Shown here piece after piece: positions 9,665 to 17,551 of a stretch of DNA of 64,000 nt. The notes under the pieces were generated by a model, which saw nothing but the letters and a program-made list of their open reading frames with translations, ran no database searches and was not told the origin of the DNA. Both the position numbers and the translations under genes were made by a program. Source of the DNA: HK1 sp965220535 (GTDB taxonomy: Bacteria > Pseudomonadota > Gammaproteobacteria > HK1). Each line of letters starts with the position of its first letter. Position 1 is the first letter of the stretch. The stretch is taken from the NCBI GenBank assembly GCA_965220535.1, contig OZ244833.1, forward strand, positions 496,001 to 560,000, written 5' to 3'.

Positions 9665-10333
9665 ATGTCCGAATTCGACCCCGACCTCAATCCTCTTCTG
9701 TGCCGTATCTCGAATTCGCCCGAGGGCAAGAAAGATCTCGAAGGCCTCTACGAACGCCACGGGATCGATCCCTCGGAAGGACCTGATAAATTGGCGAGCG
9801 AGATTCGCTTGGACGGAGGCAACACCCTTGTGAATTTATTCAGAGGATGGGAGGGCCCTGCCTACAAGGAGATCGTCAAAGACGTTGCGAGCAAACTTAA
9901 AGTTAAAATACCCGACTCCACCGCCCTCAAAGTGAATAAAATCGAAGAGATGATATTGATTTCAATCGCCAAAAAATACTGGGACGACCTCACTCCGGAG
10001 GAACGAGAGAATATCTTCGGTCAAGGGTATTCGGAAAGCAAAGAAGGGTGGTCAAATTTTAAAGGAGATTGGGAAGACGATGCCTGGAAAGATTTTTTGA
10101 AGTTCATCTTATCTAGCGGCTTGATCAGCATTATTATCAGGGGGATCCTTGCTAGAGCTGCTGGCGTCGCGATCGGTTCACGTCTAGGACTGCTGATACC
10201 CGGTCTAAATGTTATTTTGGCAGCATGGGCCATTAGATCTATCACAGGACCGGCATACCGAAAAACCGTACCCACCGTAGTACAAATCGCGCTTTTGAGG
10301 CTTGATTATCCAGACGATGACTCAGATCAATAA
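9665..10333 (+). CDS. YaaW/UPF0174-family protein, copy A2 (222 aa)
   Basis: A second copy of the A gene. Its ATG at 9665 is preceded by the same leader as A1 (ATCCATCGACAAGGAGCCGG), so the duplication included the ribosome-binding site. Residues 1-115 are close to A1 (MSEFDPDLNPLL, GGNTLVNLFRGW). The middle is different and longer: an acidic, tryptophan-containing segment (GWSNFKGDWEDDAWKDF) replaces the A1 linker, and the hydrophobic part (about residues 155-195) shares little with A1. The carboxyl-terminal GPAYRKTVPTVVQIA signature of the YaaW family is conserved. Divergence limited to the hydrophobic region suggests selection for different partners or membranes. It lies 30 bases after B1 and 17 bases before B2. 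Confidence 0.75.
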   Translation: MSEFDPDLNPLLCRISNSPEGKKDLEGLYERHGIDPSEGPDKLASEIRLDGGNTLVNLFRGWEGPAYKEIVKDVASKLKVKIPDSTALKVNKIEEMILISIAKKYWDDLTPEERENIFGQGYSESKEGWSNFKGDWEDDAWKDFLKFILSSGLISIIIRGILARAAGVAIGSRLGLLIPGLNVILAAWAIRSITGPAYRKTVPTVVQIALLRLDYPDDDSDQ

Positions 10334-10350
10334 GACAAGGAGACTTGGCA

Positions 10351-11247
10351 ATGGCTAGCACCTATAAAGTCGAATTCATTCTTGAAGATTGGATGCTCAG
10401 TGGATTGGAATCTGGTCATTTTATGATCAAGAGCGGCAGTCTCTTGGAAGCACAAAGCCACCAAGTGGTGAAATGGCTGCACATAGCAAATATCACGCCG
10501 CCCAAAGAAACGAGAAGCATCCTTAAGAAAGCAACCCGCCTCGCAAATTCTGCAGCATCCGTCTCCTCTATCGAGTCGATAGCAAATTTGGCACTCTCAG
10601 TCGCTATTTACTACAGGCTCGGAACGCTTGAAGATAAAATCGACCAGTCCATCTCCCAACTCCGATTGATACTCGGTCATATCTACGATACTCACGATGA
10701 ATTGCTTCGAGGAAATAATCTCTATCCAATCATGACGGGTTTCGATCTCTTCCAACGAGCAAGAGTATCGTCGAACCCGGAACATCTCTTGAAAGCCGGT
10801 CAAGTCGAACTCGTGAAAGGCATAACCGCTTCGGCTAGGTGGCTAAAAACGAGATCGTGTGATCAATTGCTTGAACATTTTAGATTGATGGCGAACATTT
10901 CCGCCGCTTTGACGAGTGCCGCGATCATTGAAGCAGAAGTCATACGAATGCTCAATAAATGCCCTACGGACGCCGAACTTATGTATCCTTTTGAAGAAAT
11001 GAAAGAAGTCATAACTCATATTGAACAAGAGTTAAAGAAAGCGGAAGAACATCTTCCTACATCCAGCACACTTGAAAGATACAAAAATCTTCACAGACTA
11101 CGCATATGTAATAGTGGTTTGATATTTTCCGCTAATGAGGCTATGAAGTTACAGATCGCAATTAACAGCGGCAAGACAAATATCATGAAAATAGACCCAA
11201 GCGACAACAAGGTGATATGCGTTATTCACGCACCTAGAAAAGGTTAA
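10351..11247 (+). CDS. Unknown helical partner protein, copy B2 (298 aa)
   Basis: A paralogue of B1 with the same start (MASTYKVEFILEDWM), the same mildly hydrophobic stretch near residue 75-90 and coiled-coil-like segment (DKIDQSISQLRLILGHI), and the same SSNPEHLLKAGQV block. ATG 10351 follows AAGGAGACTTGGCA, as in B1. Differences from B1 are spread through the whole protein and are strongest in the last 60 residues, unlike the A pair where they cluster. No known family was recognised. This is the last gene of the operon; a hairpin at 11307-11341 separates it from the convergent restriction gene. Base composition is more AT-rich than the flanking housekeeping genes, which suggests horizontal acquisition. 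Confidence 0.7.
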   Translation: MASTYKVEFILEDWMLSGLESGHFMIKSGSLLEAQSHQVVKWLHIANITPPKETRSILKKATRLANSAASVSSIESIANLALSVAIYYRLGTLEDKIDQSISQLRLILGHIYDTHDELLRGNNLYPIMTGFDLFQRARVSSNPEHLLKAGQVELVKGITASARWLKTRSCDQLLEHFRLMANISAALTSAAIIEAEVIRMLNKCPTDAELMYPFEEMKEVITHIEQELKKAEEHLPTSSTLERYKNLHRLRICNSGLIFSANEAMKLQIAINSGKTNIMKIDPSDNKVICVIHAPRKG

Positions 11248-11306
11248 GGATCGCCCCAAATTATTCACATCGATCAAAGATGATATTTTTGTGATTGCGC
11301 TCACTC

Positions 11307-11341
11307 GCATCCCTCTTATTTGAATAGCGAAAAGAGGATGC
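11307..11341. terminator. Inverted repeat between convergent operons
   Basis: GCATCCCTCTT pairs with AAGAGGATGC (one bulged C) around a ~14-base loop. It lies between the convergent B2 and restriction endonuclease genes, so it could end transcription from either side, but no T run follows on either strand. Confidence 0.35.
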
Positions 11342-11419
11342 TACCCCAAGAATCGGAATATCTAACCCCGAGGCGATACAATCTCCCTGTCGGACATGAA
11401 TATTGATCTGAATTGATAA

Positions 11420-12067
11420 CTATATTCTTGGAGGCAAGCTCTTTTCCATGATTTTACGACAATAGTTCGCTACCTCGGAAGATGGAGAAATTTTATCGCA
11501 TAGAGCATCGAATAAATCGTGTATCGCATTTGGATCGCCCGTTACTTTATGATAGAAAGAAGCACCGTCTATCTCTATAATTTTACTATCTCCTATGGAT
11601 ATTTCATAACGTTCGTTATTTTTTGGGATGATTATAACCAAATATCCACACCATTTAGAAGATTTTTGCCTTATAGCTGTCTCTAGATCAGATAAAACAC
11701 CTCTTCGTCCACCAGCGTTCATCGTATTCCATTTATTTTTAATCTCTGCCAAAATACACCTATCGGGACACTCCAAATCATATCCCGCGTCATGGTTATT
11801 CCATCCATCCACAGAAGAAAGAATTTTTTGATGGAAATCACCAAGGGCATTGCTCATACCTCTAACTCCGGATTCGATATTCTGCATCTTTTCCAAGTCA
11901 CTCTTTTCATTGACAATATAGGTCGCCGAAATCAGAAGAGATGAGAAGGGATCGATCACATTTTTAGATCGCCTACGAGAAGCTTTCTCCGCTGCGTTCT
12001 TGGATTTTTTCATCAGCCCCTCGATATGCAAATCCAAATCAGCGGGAGATATCCATTTCAATACCAT
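11420..12067 (-). CDS. Type II restriction endonuclease, Eco47II-like (215 aa)
   Basis: The protein resembles the Eco47II restriction endonuclease family. The key block is ILAEIKNKWNTMN, matching the family's IYVEMKNKHNTMN segment. With the preceding aspartate (AGYDLE) it forms a PD-(D/E)xK-type active site around residues 95-110. The enzyme would cut unmethylated double-stranded DNA; Eco47II itself recognises GGWCC, but the specificity here cannot be read from sequence. The start was set at ATG 12067 because the stop TAA of the methyltransferase overlaps it (TAATG), a typical translational coupling that ensures methylase is made first. The length fits the family. The frame is open further upstream, but that part only shadows the methyltransferase. 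Confidence 0.85.
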   Translation of the reverse strand: MVLKWISPADLDLHIEGLMKKSKNAAEKASRRRSKNVIDPFSSLLISATYIVNEKSDLEKMQNIESGVRGMSNALGDFHQKILSSVDGWNNHDAGYDLECPDRCILAEIKNKWNTMNAGGRRGVLSDLETAIRQKSSKWCGYLVIIIPKNNERYEISIGDSKIIEIDGASFYHKVTGDPNAIHDLFDALCDKISPSSEVANYCRKIMEKSLPPRI

Positions 12068-12915
12068 TACCCCAGCTCCATTTTTGCCGACCGATTTTTT
12101 TCTATACCCACCGGTACTCGACCCATACGTTTGGAAACCCGATAGGTCGTTCCCGAACCGAGAAAGGGATCCAGCACGATATCCCCTGAGTCGGTGAAAA
12201 GATCTATGAAAAATTCCGGCAACCACTCGGGAAACGCCGCACTGTGTCCCGTATTATGGGCAACCGGTGATTTATGGAGAACGTTGGTGGGATACACGAG
12301 CGCTCGGTTCTCCCAGTTTGCGATACATCGGCCGACTCCGGATCTCGTGGCGGATTCCTGCCGGCTTCGATCGTTCTCGTTCATATTGGAAAGACGCTTT
12401 CCGGTCCATTTCCCGACCGGAACCTTCACTGCATCTTGATTCATCTTCAGATTCCGGGTCTTGGAAAAATGCAAAAGCCTTTCCCATGAATCCCGGAATC
12501 GATATTTCCACTTACCCGGAGCGGCCGTTGTTTTATGCCATATATATTCCTCGACCCAACGAAATCCGATATCCCGTTTGAGGGCAAGAATCAAATCAAG
12601 AACATAAGTATGGCGCTCCCCATCCTGCGCTTTTTCCTTGATGTTCAAAACAAAGGATCCTGTCGGAGCCAGTATCCTGAACATTTCCTGCGCCCTATCG
12701 CAAAACCATTCGACATATTCATCCGGTGCCACCCCTCCATAAGTATGCTTTCGCGCATCAGCATAAGGCGGTGATGTGATGATCAAATCGATTCCATTGT
12801 CCGGTAATTCCCGCATGATGTCAAGACAATCGCCGTAATAAACCTTGCCGGCCCATTCCGGGAAAAGCATGTCATCTTCCGGGAAAAACATGTCATCGAT
12901 CGCCATCATCTTCAC
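12067..12915 (-). CDS. Type II DNA methyltransferase, beta class (282 aa)
   Basis: A DNA methyltransferase of the beta class: the catalytic TSPPY motif (about residues 47-51) precedes the AdoMet-binding DPFLGSGTT motif near the carboxyl end. It also carries the GSFVLNIKEK and NVLHKSPVAHNTGHSAAFPE blocks typical of small type II modification enzymes. SPPY is found in N4-cytosine and some N6-adenine enzymes, so the methylated base is uncertain. I prefer the GTG at 12915 (VKMMAIDDMF) because a GAGGAG sequence lies 8 bases upstream; the longer in-frame ATG at 13005 has a poorly spaced site and adds 30 residues of unlikely sequence. It is the partner of the overlapping endonuclease. No controller protein gene is visible. 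Confidence 0.85.
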   Translation of the reverse strand: MKMMAIDDMFFPEDDMLFPEWAGKVYYGDCLDIMRELPDNGIDLIITSPPYADARKHTYGGVAPDEYVEWFCDRAQEMFRILAPTGSFVLNIKEKAQDGERHTYVLDLILALKRDIGFRWVEEYIWHKTTAAPGKWKYRFRDSWERLLHFSKTRNLKMNQDAVKVPVGKWTGKRLSNMNENDRSRQESATRSGVGRCIANWENRALVYPTNVLHKSPVAHNTGHSAAFPEWLPEFFIDLFTDSGDIVLDPFLGSGTTYRVSKRMGRVPVGIEKNRSAKMELG

Positions 12916-13092
12916 GATATCGACTCCTCGAACGGGGACCCCTGCAAACAGGTCTGTACTCGAATCACATCGACAAAGCGGGGTATTCGAAACCGCACCT
13001 GTCATCTGCCTTGTGAAGTCTACACCCGAAAATATCGGTCCCTTCGATTTTTTTCAGCTCGCCGAAGGCTTTGAAAATCGGGCAATGACGAG

Positions 13093-14550
13093 CTAGCCGG
13101 TCCCTTCGTCGCGTACGGATTTTGCCACCCGCAGCATGGCGTCGAGGCTGCGGTCGACATCGGCATCCCTCGTGGCCCATGAAGACAGGCTGATGCGCAT
13201 TGCATCGCGATTTTGCCAACGGGTTCCGCCGCACCAGCAGGTGCCCTCTTCTTGCAGGGTGCGGATGACCTTGCGCGTGGTGGCATCGTCGCCGAAAGAG
13301 ACCAGCACTTGGTTGAGGCTCACTTCGTTGAGGACTTCGAAGCCGGCGGCGCTCAAGCCTTCGGCGAAGCGTCGGGCTTGGTGGCAGTTGCGCTCGATCA
13401 GGGCACTGACGCCTGTTTTCCCTAAGGTTTCCAGCACCGCGAGGACTTCCAATGCCCGCATGCGGCGGCTCGCCTCCGGGGTGTGTTCGAAGGGCTCGCA
13501 CCCCGCCGCTTCCGGGAGGTAGTCCGCCTGCATGGACATCGCGCCGCGCAAAGCGTGAGGGTTGCGCACGAGGGCGATGCCGCAGTCGTAAGGGACGTTC
13601 AGCCATTTATGGGCATCCGTGGCCCATGAATCCGCGCTCTCGATACCGAGGCCCTGAGCCGCAATCCTCGATGCTTGGCTCTTGCGCGCCGGATCAATAT
13701 CCAGGGTGTCGATCGAGGATAGAGCCCGCACCCATAGCCCGAAGGCGCCGTCGACATGCACCCATGCATCCTTCGCTCGGACTTCGGTGCAAATCCGCGC
13801 GATCGGATCGATGGCGCCGGTGTTGACATTGCCGGCTTGGGTGCAAACGATGGCCGGCCCTTGCAATCGGGGAAGGGCATCGGGGCGCATGCGACCTTGC
13901 GCATCCGCCGCCACTCTCACCACCTTGCCGCGCCCGAGGCCGAGCAGCCCGATGGCCTTGAGCACGGTGGCGTGGGCGCCCTCCCCCACCGCCACGGTGA
14001 TCGGGGGAGCATCGGTCAATCCGTCGCGATCGACATCGTGGTCATGAGCGAGCAGCACCTGCCGCCGCGCTGCCGCCAGCGCCGTGAAGTTGGCCATCGT
14101 CGCTCCGGTGACGAAGGCTCCTTGGGCGTCCCGCGGCAAATCGAGGATTTCCGATACCCGGGACAAGGCCGCGCGCTCGACCGCCGCGCCCATCGGGGAG
14201 CTCATCTCGCTGAAGGCGTTTTGGTCCCAAGCCCCGGCCAGCCAATTGGCGGCCAGGGCAATCGGTAGCGCTCCGCCGGTGACGAAGCCGAAATAGCGCG
14301 GTCCGGCACTGGCGACCGTGCCTTGGCGGCCGACTTCGTCGAGCAGCGCCAAGACTTCGGCCGCCGGTCGACCCTCGAGCGACGGATCGTCCCCGCCGAG
14401 CATCCGCACCGATGCCGTCGCATCGCAAGAAGCGAGAACCGGCCGTTGCGGTAGGCGATCCAGATAGGCAAGCGCTCTTTGCGCCGCGTCCTCGAGCAGT
14501 TCCCGCGTCGACTCGGCTCGTTTTTCCTCGCTGTCGTCGATATCCGACAT
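13093..14550 (-). CDS. PLP-dependent group II amino acid decarboxylase (485 aa)
   Basis: A pyridoxal-phosphate enzyme of the glutamate/aromatic amino acid decarboxylase superfamily. Visible features are the GFVTGGALPIALAANWLA and SSPMGAAVE segments, the GATMANFTAL substrate loop, the HVDGAFGLW motif (aspartate contacting the pyridine nitrogen) and the PLP-binding lysine in SWATDAHKWLNVPYDCG (about residue 314). The length of ~485 residues is normal for the family. The substrate cannot be told; glutamate, aspartate or an aromatic amino acid are possible. The ATG at 14550 lies 24 bases after the stop of a multi-pass membrane protein, so the two form an operon. That arrangement is reminiscent of decarboxylase/antiporter acid-resistance pairs, although the permease is not of the known antiporter family. 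Confidence 0.85.
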   Translation of the reverse strand: MSDIDDSEEKRAESTRELLEDAAQRALAYLDRLPQRPVLASCDATASVRMLGGDDPSLEGRPAAEVLALLDEVGRQGTVASAGPRYFGFVTGGALPIALAANWLAGAWDQNAFSEMSSPMGAAVERAALSRVSEILDLPRDAQGAFVTGATMANFTALAAARRQVLLAHDHDVDRDGLTDAPPITVAVGEGAHATVLKAIGLLGLGRGKVVRVAADAQGRMRPDALPRLQGPAIVCTQAGNVNTGAIDPIARICTEVRAKDAWVHVDGAFGLWVRALSSIDTLDIDPARKSQASRIAAQGLGIESADSWATDAHKWLNVPYDCGIALVRNPHALRGAMSMQADYLPEAAGCEPFEHTPEASRRMRALEVLAVLETLGKTGVSALIERNCHQARRFAEGLSAAGFEVLNEVSLNQVLVSFGDDATTRKVIRTLQEEGTCWCGGTRWQNRDAMRISLSSWATRDADVDRSLDAMLRVAKSVRDEGTG

Positions 14551-14574
14551 TCGAACCCTCCGCTAAGTCCCTAG

Positions 14575-15966
14575 TCAGGCAAATAATGCATCGTAGATCG
14601 AAAAGACACCGCCCGCCGCCAACACCATCAAGGCGCACCAAAGCGCGTTCCACTTTGGAATCTGCCAGTTGGAAATATCGCTGCGCGCCGCCAATACCAA
14701 ACTGACCCCGGAATAAGGGCCGACCGCGGAGCCCAAGCCCCAACCGGCAACGCAGACCATCGCGAAGAAGGTCGGATCCGATACCGATGGCAAAATGGCG
14801 CTCACCAAGGCGGTGACCGATACCAGCGGATGCACTCCCGCCATCGAGAAAAGGGCGAGGGTCGCGGCGATCGCGGCCCCGGTGAGGGGATTCAAAGGAA
14901 GAGCGGGGATCGCCTCCGGCCAAGCCGCGGCGAGCCCCGAAAGTCCGGTGCCGAGCACCCCCGCGGCCAAGAAGATGCTGAGTTCTCCGCTCATCCCCGG
15001 CAACTCGTCGAGCGTAAAATGCGCTCCGCTGCGCGCCGCGGAGGAAATGCCGGCGCGAAAGGCCAATGCCGCCAAGGCCAGCAAGGGCGAGAGCACGCTG
15101 ATCAACAGCAAGATCGTCAGCGAGGGCCATAGCCGATGCACGATCATCACCGCCGCCGCCAACGCCACCGGGAGCCATAGGCTCTGCAGGCGCATGGGAT
15201 AGCCTCGATGGCGGGCGAGGGCGAGCGGGCCCTCTTCCACCCACGCCAGAAGAAGGGTGATCCCGAAGCCGACGCCTGCCAGGGTGATCCCGAAGATCAC
15301 GAAGCGCGGGAAATCGACCCCCGGGATCATGCCCAACGCCAGCGCGACCCCGGCGATGAAGGGCGAGTAGAAGGCCGCCGTGGTGAACGAGCGCCCGAGC
15401 ATCCGAAGGTCGCGGCGGTTCAGCGGCGCGATACGAGACAGACGATCGGCAAAAACCACCAAGGCCGAGATATTGATGATGGCCCCGAAAAGATGCAAGC
15501 CGAGCATCGTGCGCAGATACGCTCCCCAACCGTGCGCCCCGGGGCGAAATGTCACGCCCGGCGCGCGATAGACCAAGCGCAAAAAAGCGACTCCCGTCAG
15601 CATCGCGAGGATCGGCAGCGATCGCCCGGCGGCTTCCATCCAGTCGATACGCACCCCTTGGAGGTAGGCGATGCCGAGGCAAAGAAGACCGATGACGATC
15701 ATCGTTCCTACCTGCATCCGCACCCGCGGCGGCAGACGATGCCATACCGCCACCCCCGCCAACCATGCCGCCAAGGCTCCGGCGGCGCTCGGGAAGGAGG
15801 GGAAAAACCCGTGCACCACCGTACAGCCAAGCATCACGCCCAACATCAGGCCGGGGAAAGCGCGCCGATAGCCGATACTCGATAGCGGGGATGCCTGCTT
15901 GGCCGCATCGCCTTGGGACGAAGAGGGGGTCACGCTCGGAAAGGGGTCTTGGGGTATTCGGGCCAT
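14575..15966 (-). CDS. Multi-pass membrane permease of unknown substrate (463 aa)
   Basis: I do not recognise the family with certainty. After a polar, proline/serine-rich head of ~30 residues the protein has roughly a dozen hydrophobic segments. Notable loops are AFYSPFIAGVALALGMIPG, the re-entrant-like GELSIFLAAGVLGTG, and SMAGVHPLVSVTALVSA followed by GWGLGSAVGPYSGVSL. This glycine/serine-rich layout resembles secondary ion transporters of the CitMHS/DctM/ArsB type. The ATG at 15966 (MARIPQDPF) was chosen because the frame upstream runs into the duplicated dusA leader and is translated nonsense; the GAGG just before it is too close to be an ideal ribosome-binding site. It lies upstream of, and probably in one operon with, a PLP decarboxylase, so it may import the amino acid or export the amine. 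Confidence 0.65.
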   Translation of the reverse strand: MARIPQDPFPSVTPSSSQGDAAKQASPLSSIGYRRAFPGLMLGVMLGCTVVHGFFPSFPSAAGALAAWLAGVAVWHRLPPRVRMQVGTMIVIGLLCLGIAYLQGVRIDWMEAAGRSLPILAMLTGVAFLRLVYRAPGVTFRPGAHGWGAYLRTMLGLHLFGAIINISALVVFADRLSRIAPLNRRDLRMLGRSFTTAAFYSPFIAGVALALGMIPGVDFPRFVIFGITLAGVGFGITLLLAWVEEGPLALARHRGYPMRLQSLWLPVALAAAVMIVHRLWPSLTILLLISVLSPLLALAALAFRAGISSAARSGAHFTLDELPGMSGELSIFLAAGVLGTGLSGLAAAWPEAIPALPLNPLTGAAIAATLALFSMAGVHPLVSVTALVSAILPSVSDPTFFAMVCVAGWGLGSAVGPYSGVSLVLAARSDISNWQIPKWNALWCALMVLAAGGVFSIYDALFA

Positions 15967-16045
15967 CCTCGGGTCGATAGGAAGCGGCTCGATGCGATGC
16001 TGCCCGATGCGAAGCGGGTTGCATCGGCGAAATCGGCGAAAAGCG

Positions 16046-16283
16046 CCCTTCGCACCATCGGCGCTCCGATGCGGGACTTGAGTGTCGTCGAGCCCTTTGC
16101 GCGGCATCGGACGCAGCATGGGCCGGCGGTCGACAAAAGGCGAGCCTGACGCTTGGCATGAGGACTGGAATTCGAAATCATGGAGACCCCGGCAATACCG
16201 GCTGCGGCCGAACCTTCGCATCGCGCGGACCGAGCACCCGTCGACCGGCGCTTTTGCGTGGCTCCGATGATGGATTGCACGGA
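16046..16283 (+). repeat. Direct repeat copy 1: dusA promoter region plus 5' coding end
   Basis: Nearly identical to 16328-16565 at an offset of exactly 282 bases. The unit contains about 134 bases of the dusA upstream region and the first ~100 bases of coding sequence. It breaks off immediately after gatgatggattgcacgga. The first ~130 bases of copy 1 lie between the dusA genes and the divergently transcribed permease. Confidence 0.93.
16180..16283 (+). pseudogene. Truncated 5' fragment of dusA
   Basis: ATG 16180 begins METPAIPAAAEPSHRADRAP and continues to VAPMMDCT, with a single residue change from the intact gene over these ~34 codons. The sequence then leaves dusA and continues into 44 unrelated bases before the second repeat copy. 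The frame stays open to 16431, but the product would lack all catalytic parts. The break falls at the MMDCTD segment, the region of dusA known as an integration target for mobile elements. Confidence 0.8.
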
Positions 16284-16327
16284 GAGTTGTCGGTTAGGAA
16301 TTTCATCGGCGAATTCGACGAAGGGCA

Positions 16328-16565
16328 CCCTTCGCATCATCGACGCTCCGATGCGGGACTTGAGTGTCGTCGAGCCCTTTGCGCGGCATCGGACACAGCA
16401 TGAGCTAGCGATCGACAAAAGGCGAGCCTGACGCTTGGCATGAGGACTGGAATTCGAAATCATGGAGACTCCGGCAATACCGGCTGCGGCCGAACCTTCG
16501 CATCGCGCGGGCCGAGCGCCCGTCGACCGGCGCTTTTGCGTGGCTCCGATGATGGATTGCACGGA
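16328..16565 (+). repeat. Direct repeat copy 2: functional dusA promoter region and 5' end
   Basis: Second copy of the 282-base-offset repeat. It differs from copy 1 at a handful of positions, mainly in its first 30 bases and around 16400-16412. This copy is continuous with the intact dusA gene. Confidence 0.93.
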
Positions 16566-17508
16566 CCGGCACTATCGCTATTTTATGCGCCTGATCACCC
16601 GCCGCACACTGCTCTACACCGAAATGGTGAGCACCGACGCCATCGAATACGGCCCCCGCGAGCGCCTGTTGGCCTTCGACTCCGCCGAGCGTCCCCTCGC
16701 TCTTCAGCTCGGCGGCAGCGATCCCGAGGCCTTGGCTCGATGCGCCCGGATCGCCGCGCAAGCGGGCTTCGACGAGGTCAATCTCAACGCCGGCTGCCCG
16801 AGCGATCGCGTACGAAGCGGTCGCTTCGGGGCCTGCCTGATGGCCGAACCCCGGCGGGTGGCGCATTGCTTGGGCGCGATGATCGAAGCCGGTCCGCTTC
16901 CGGTCACCATCAAGACCCGAATCGGCATCGATCATCAAGACCGCTACGAGGATCTGCTGGAATTCGTCGAAGCCGTCACCGAAGCCGGCTGCCGCACGGT
17001 CATCGTGCACGCTCGCAAGGCATGGCTCAGCGGGCTTAGTCCGAAGCAAAACCGGGAAATCCCGCCGCTTCGCCCCGATCGAGTCTACCGGCTGAAACAG
17101 GATTTCCCGGAAACGGAAATCGTGATCAACGGCGGCATCGCCTCGATCGAACAAGCCATCGAGCATAACCGTCGGGTCGACGGCTCGATGATGGGACGAG
17201 AAGCGTACCGAAATCCCTATTCCTTGGTCGATGTCGACCGGCGGCTATTCGGCGATGCGGCCGCGGGGCAAAGCCGCATCGAGATCGCGGCGCGGATGAT
17301 CGACTACGCCCGCCGCGAGATCGAAAAAGGGACGAGGCTGCACAGCATCACGCGCCACCTCTTGGGGCTTTTTCATGCCACCGGCGGCGCCCGTCGCTGG
17401 CGCCGATATTTGAGCACCGAAGCCCCTCGTCGCAACGATCCCGAGGTCATCGAGGAAGCCGCGGCCGGGGGCGGCGGGGAATCGACGCCCGCGGTGTCGA
17501 CGAAATAG
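16462..17508 (+). CDS. dusA: tRNA-dihydrouridine synthase A (348 aa)
   Basis: A flavin-dependent reductase that makes dihydrouridine at positions 20/20a of the tRNA D-loop. Characteristic motifs are VAPMMDCTDRHYRYF (FMN-binding start of the TIM barrel), YTEMVSTDAI, LQLGGSDP, EVNLNAGCPSDRV with the catalytic cysteine, TIKTRIGIDHQD, VHARKAWLSGLSPKQNREIPPL (the DusA-specific signature) and INGGI. The length fits DusA. The start was set at ATG 16462, which is conserved in the duplicated 5' fragment upstream; a canonical ribosome-binding site is not evident near it. The last ~20 residues are glycine/alanine-rich and probably unstructured. The gene converges on the D-lyxose isomerase with 43 bases between stops. 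Confidence 0.95.
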   Translation: METPAIPAAAEPSHRAGRAPVDRRFCVAPMMDCTDRHYRYFMRLITRRTLLYTEMVSTDAIEYGPRERLLAFDSAERPLALQLGGSDPEALARCARIAAQAGFDEVNLNAGCPSDRVRSGRFGACLMAEPRRVAHCLGAMIEAGPLPVTIKTRIGIDHQDRYEDLLEFVEAVTEAGCRTVIVHARKAWLSGLSPKQNREIPPLRPDRVYRLKQDFPETEIVINGGIASIEQAIEHNRRVDGSMMGREAYRNPYSLVDVDRRLFGDAAAGQSRIEIAARMIDYARREIEKGTRLHSITRHLLGLFHATGGARRWRRYLSTEAPRRNDPEVIEEAAAGGGGESTPAVSTK

Positions 17509-17551
17509 TCGATATAGTCGAAGGGTCTTCTCGACCGGAGTCAAAGAGCTC

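Noticed and set aside
14042..16159. 705-codon alternative minus-strand frame over the permease and decarboxylase
   Set aside because: Arginine-rich and motif-free, whereas the other frames give a coherent membrane protein and a PLP enzyme.
15930..16562. 210-codon minus-strand frame across the dusA duplication
   Set aside because: It exists only because the repeat is read twice; it overlaps the dusA start and has no ribosome-binding site or known domain.
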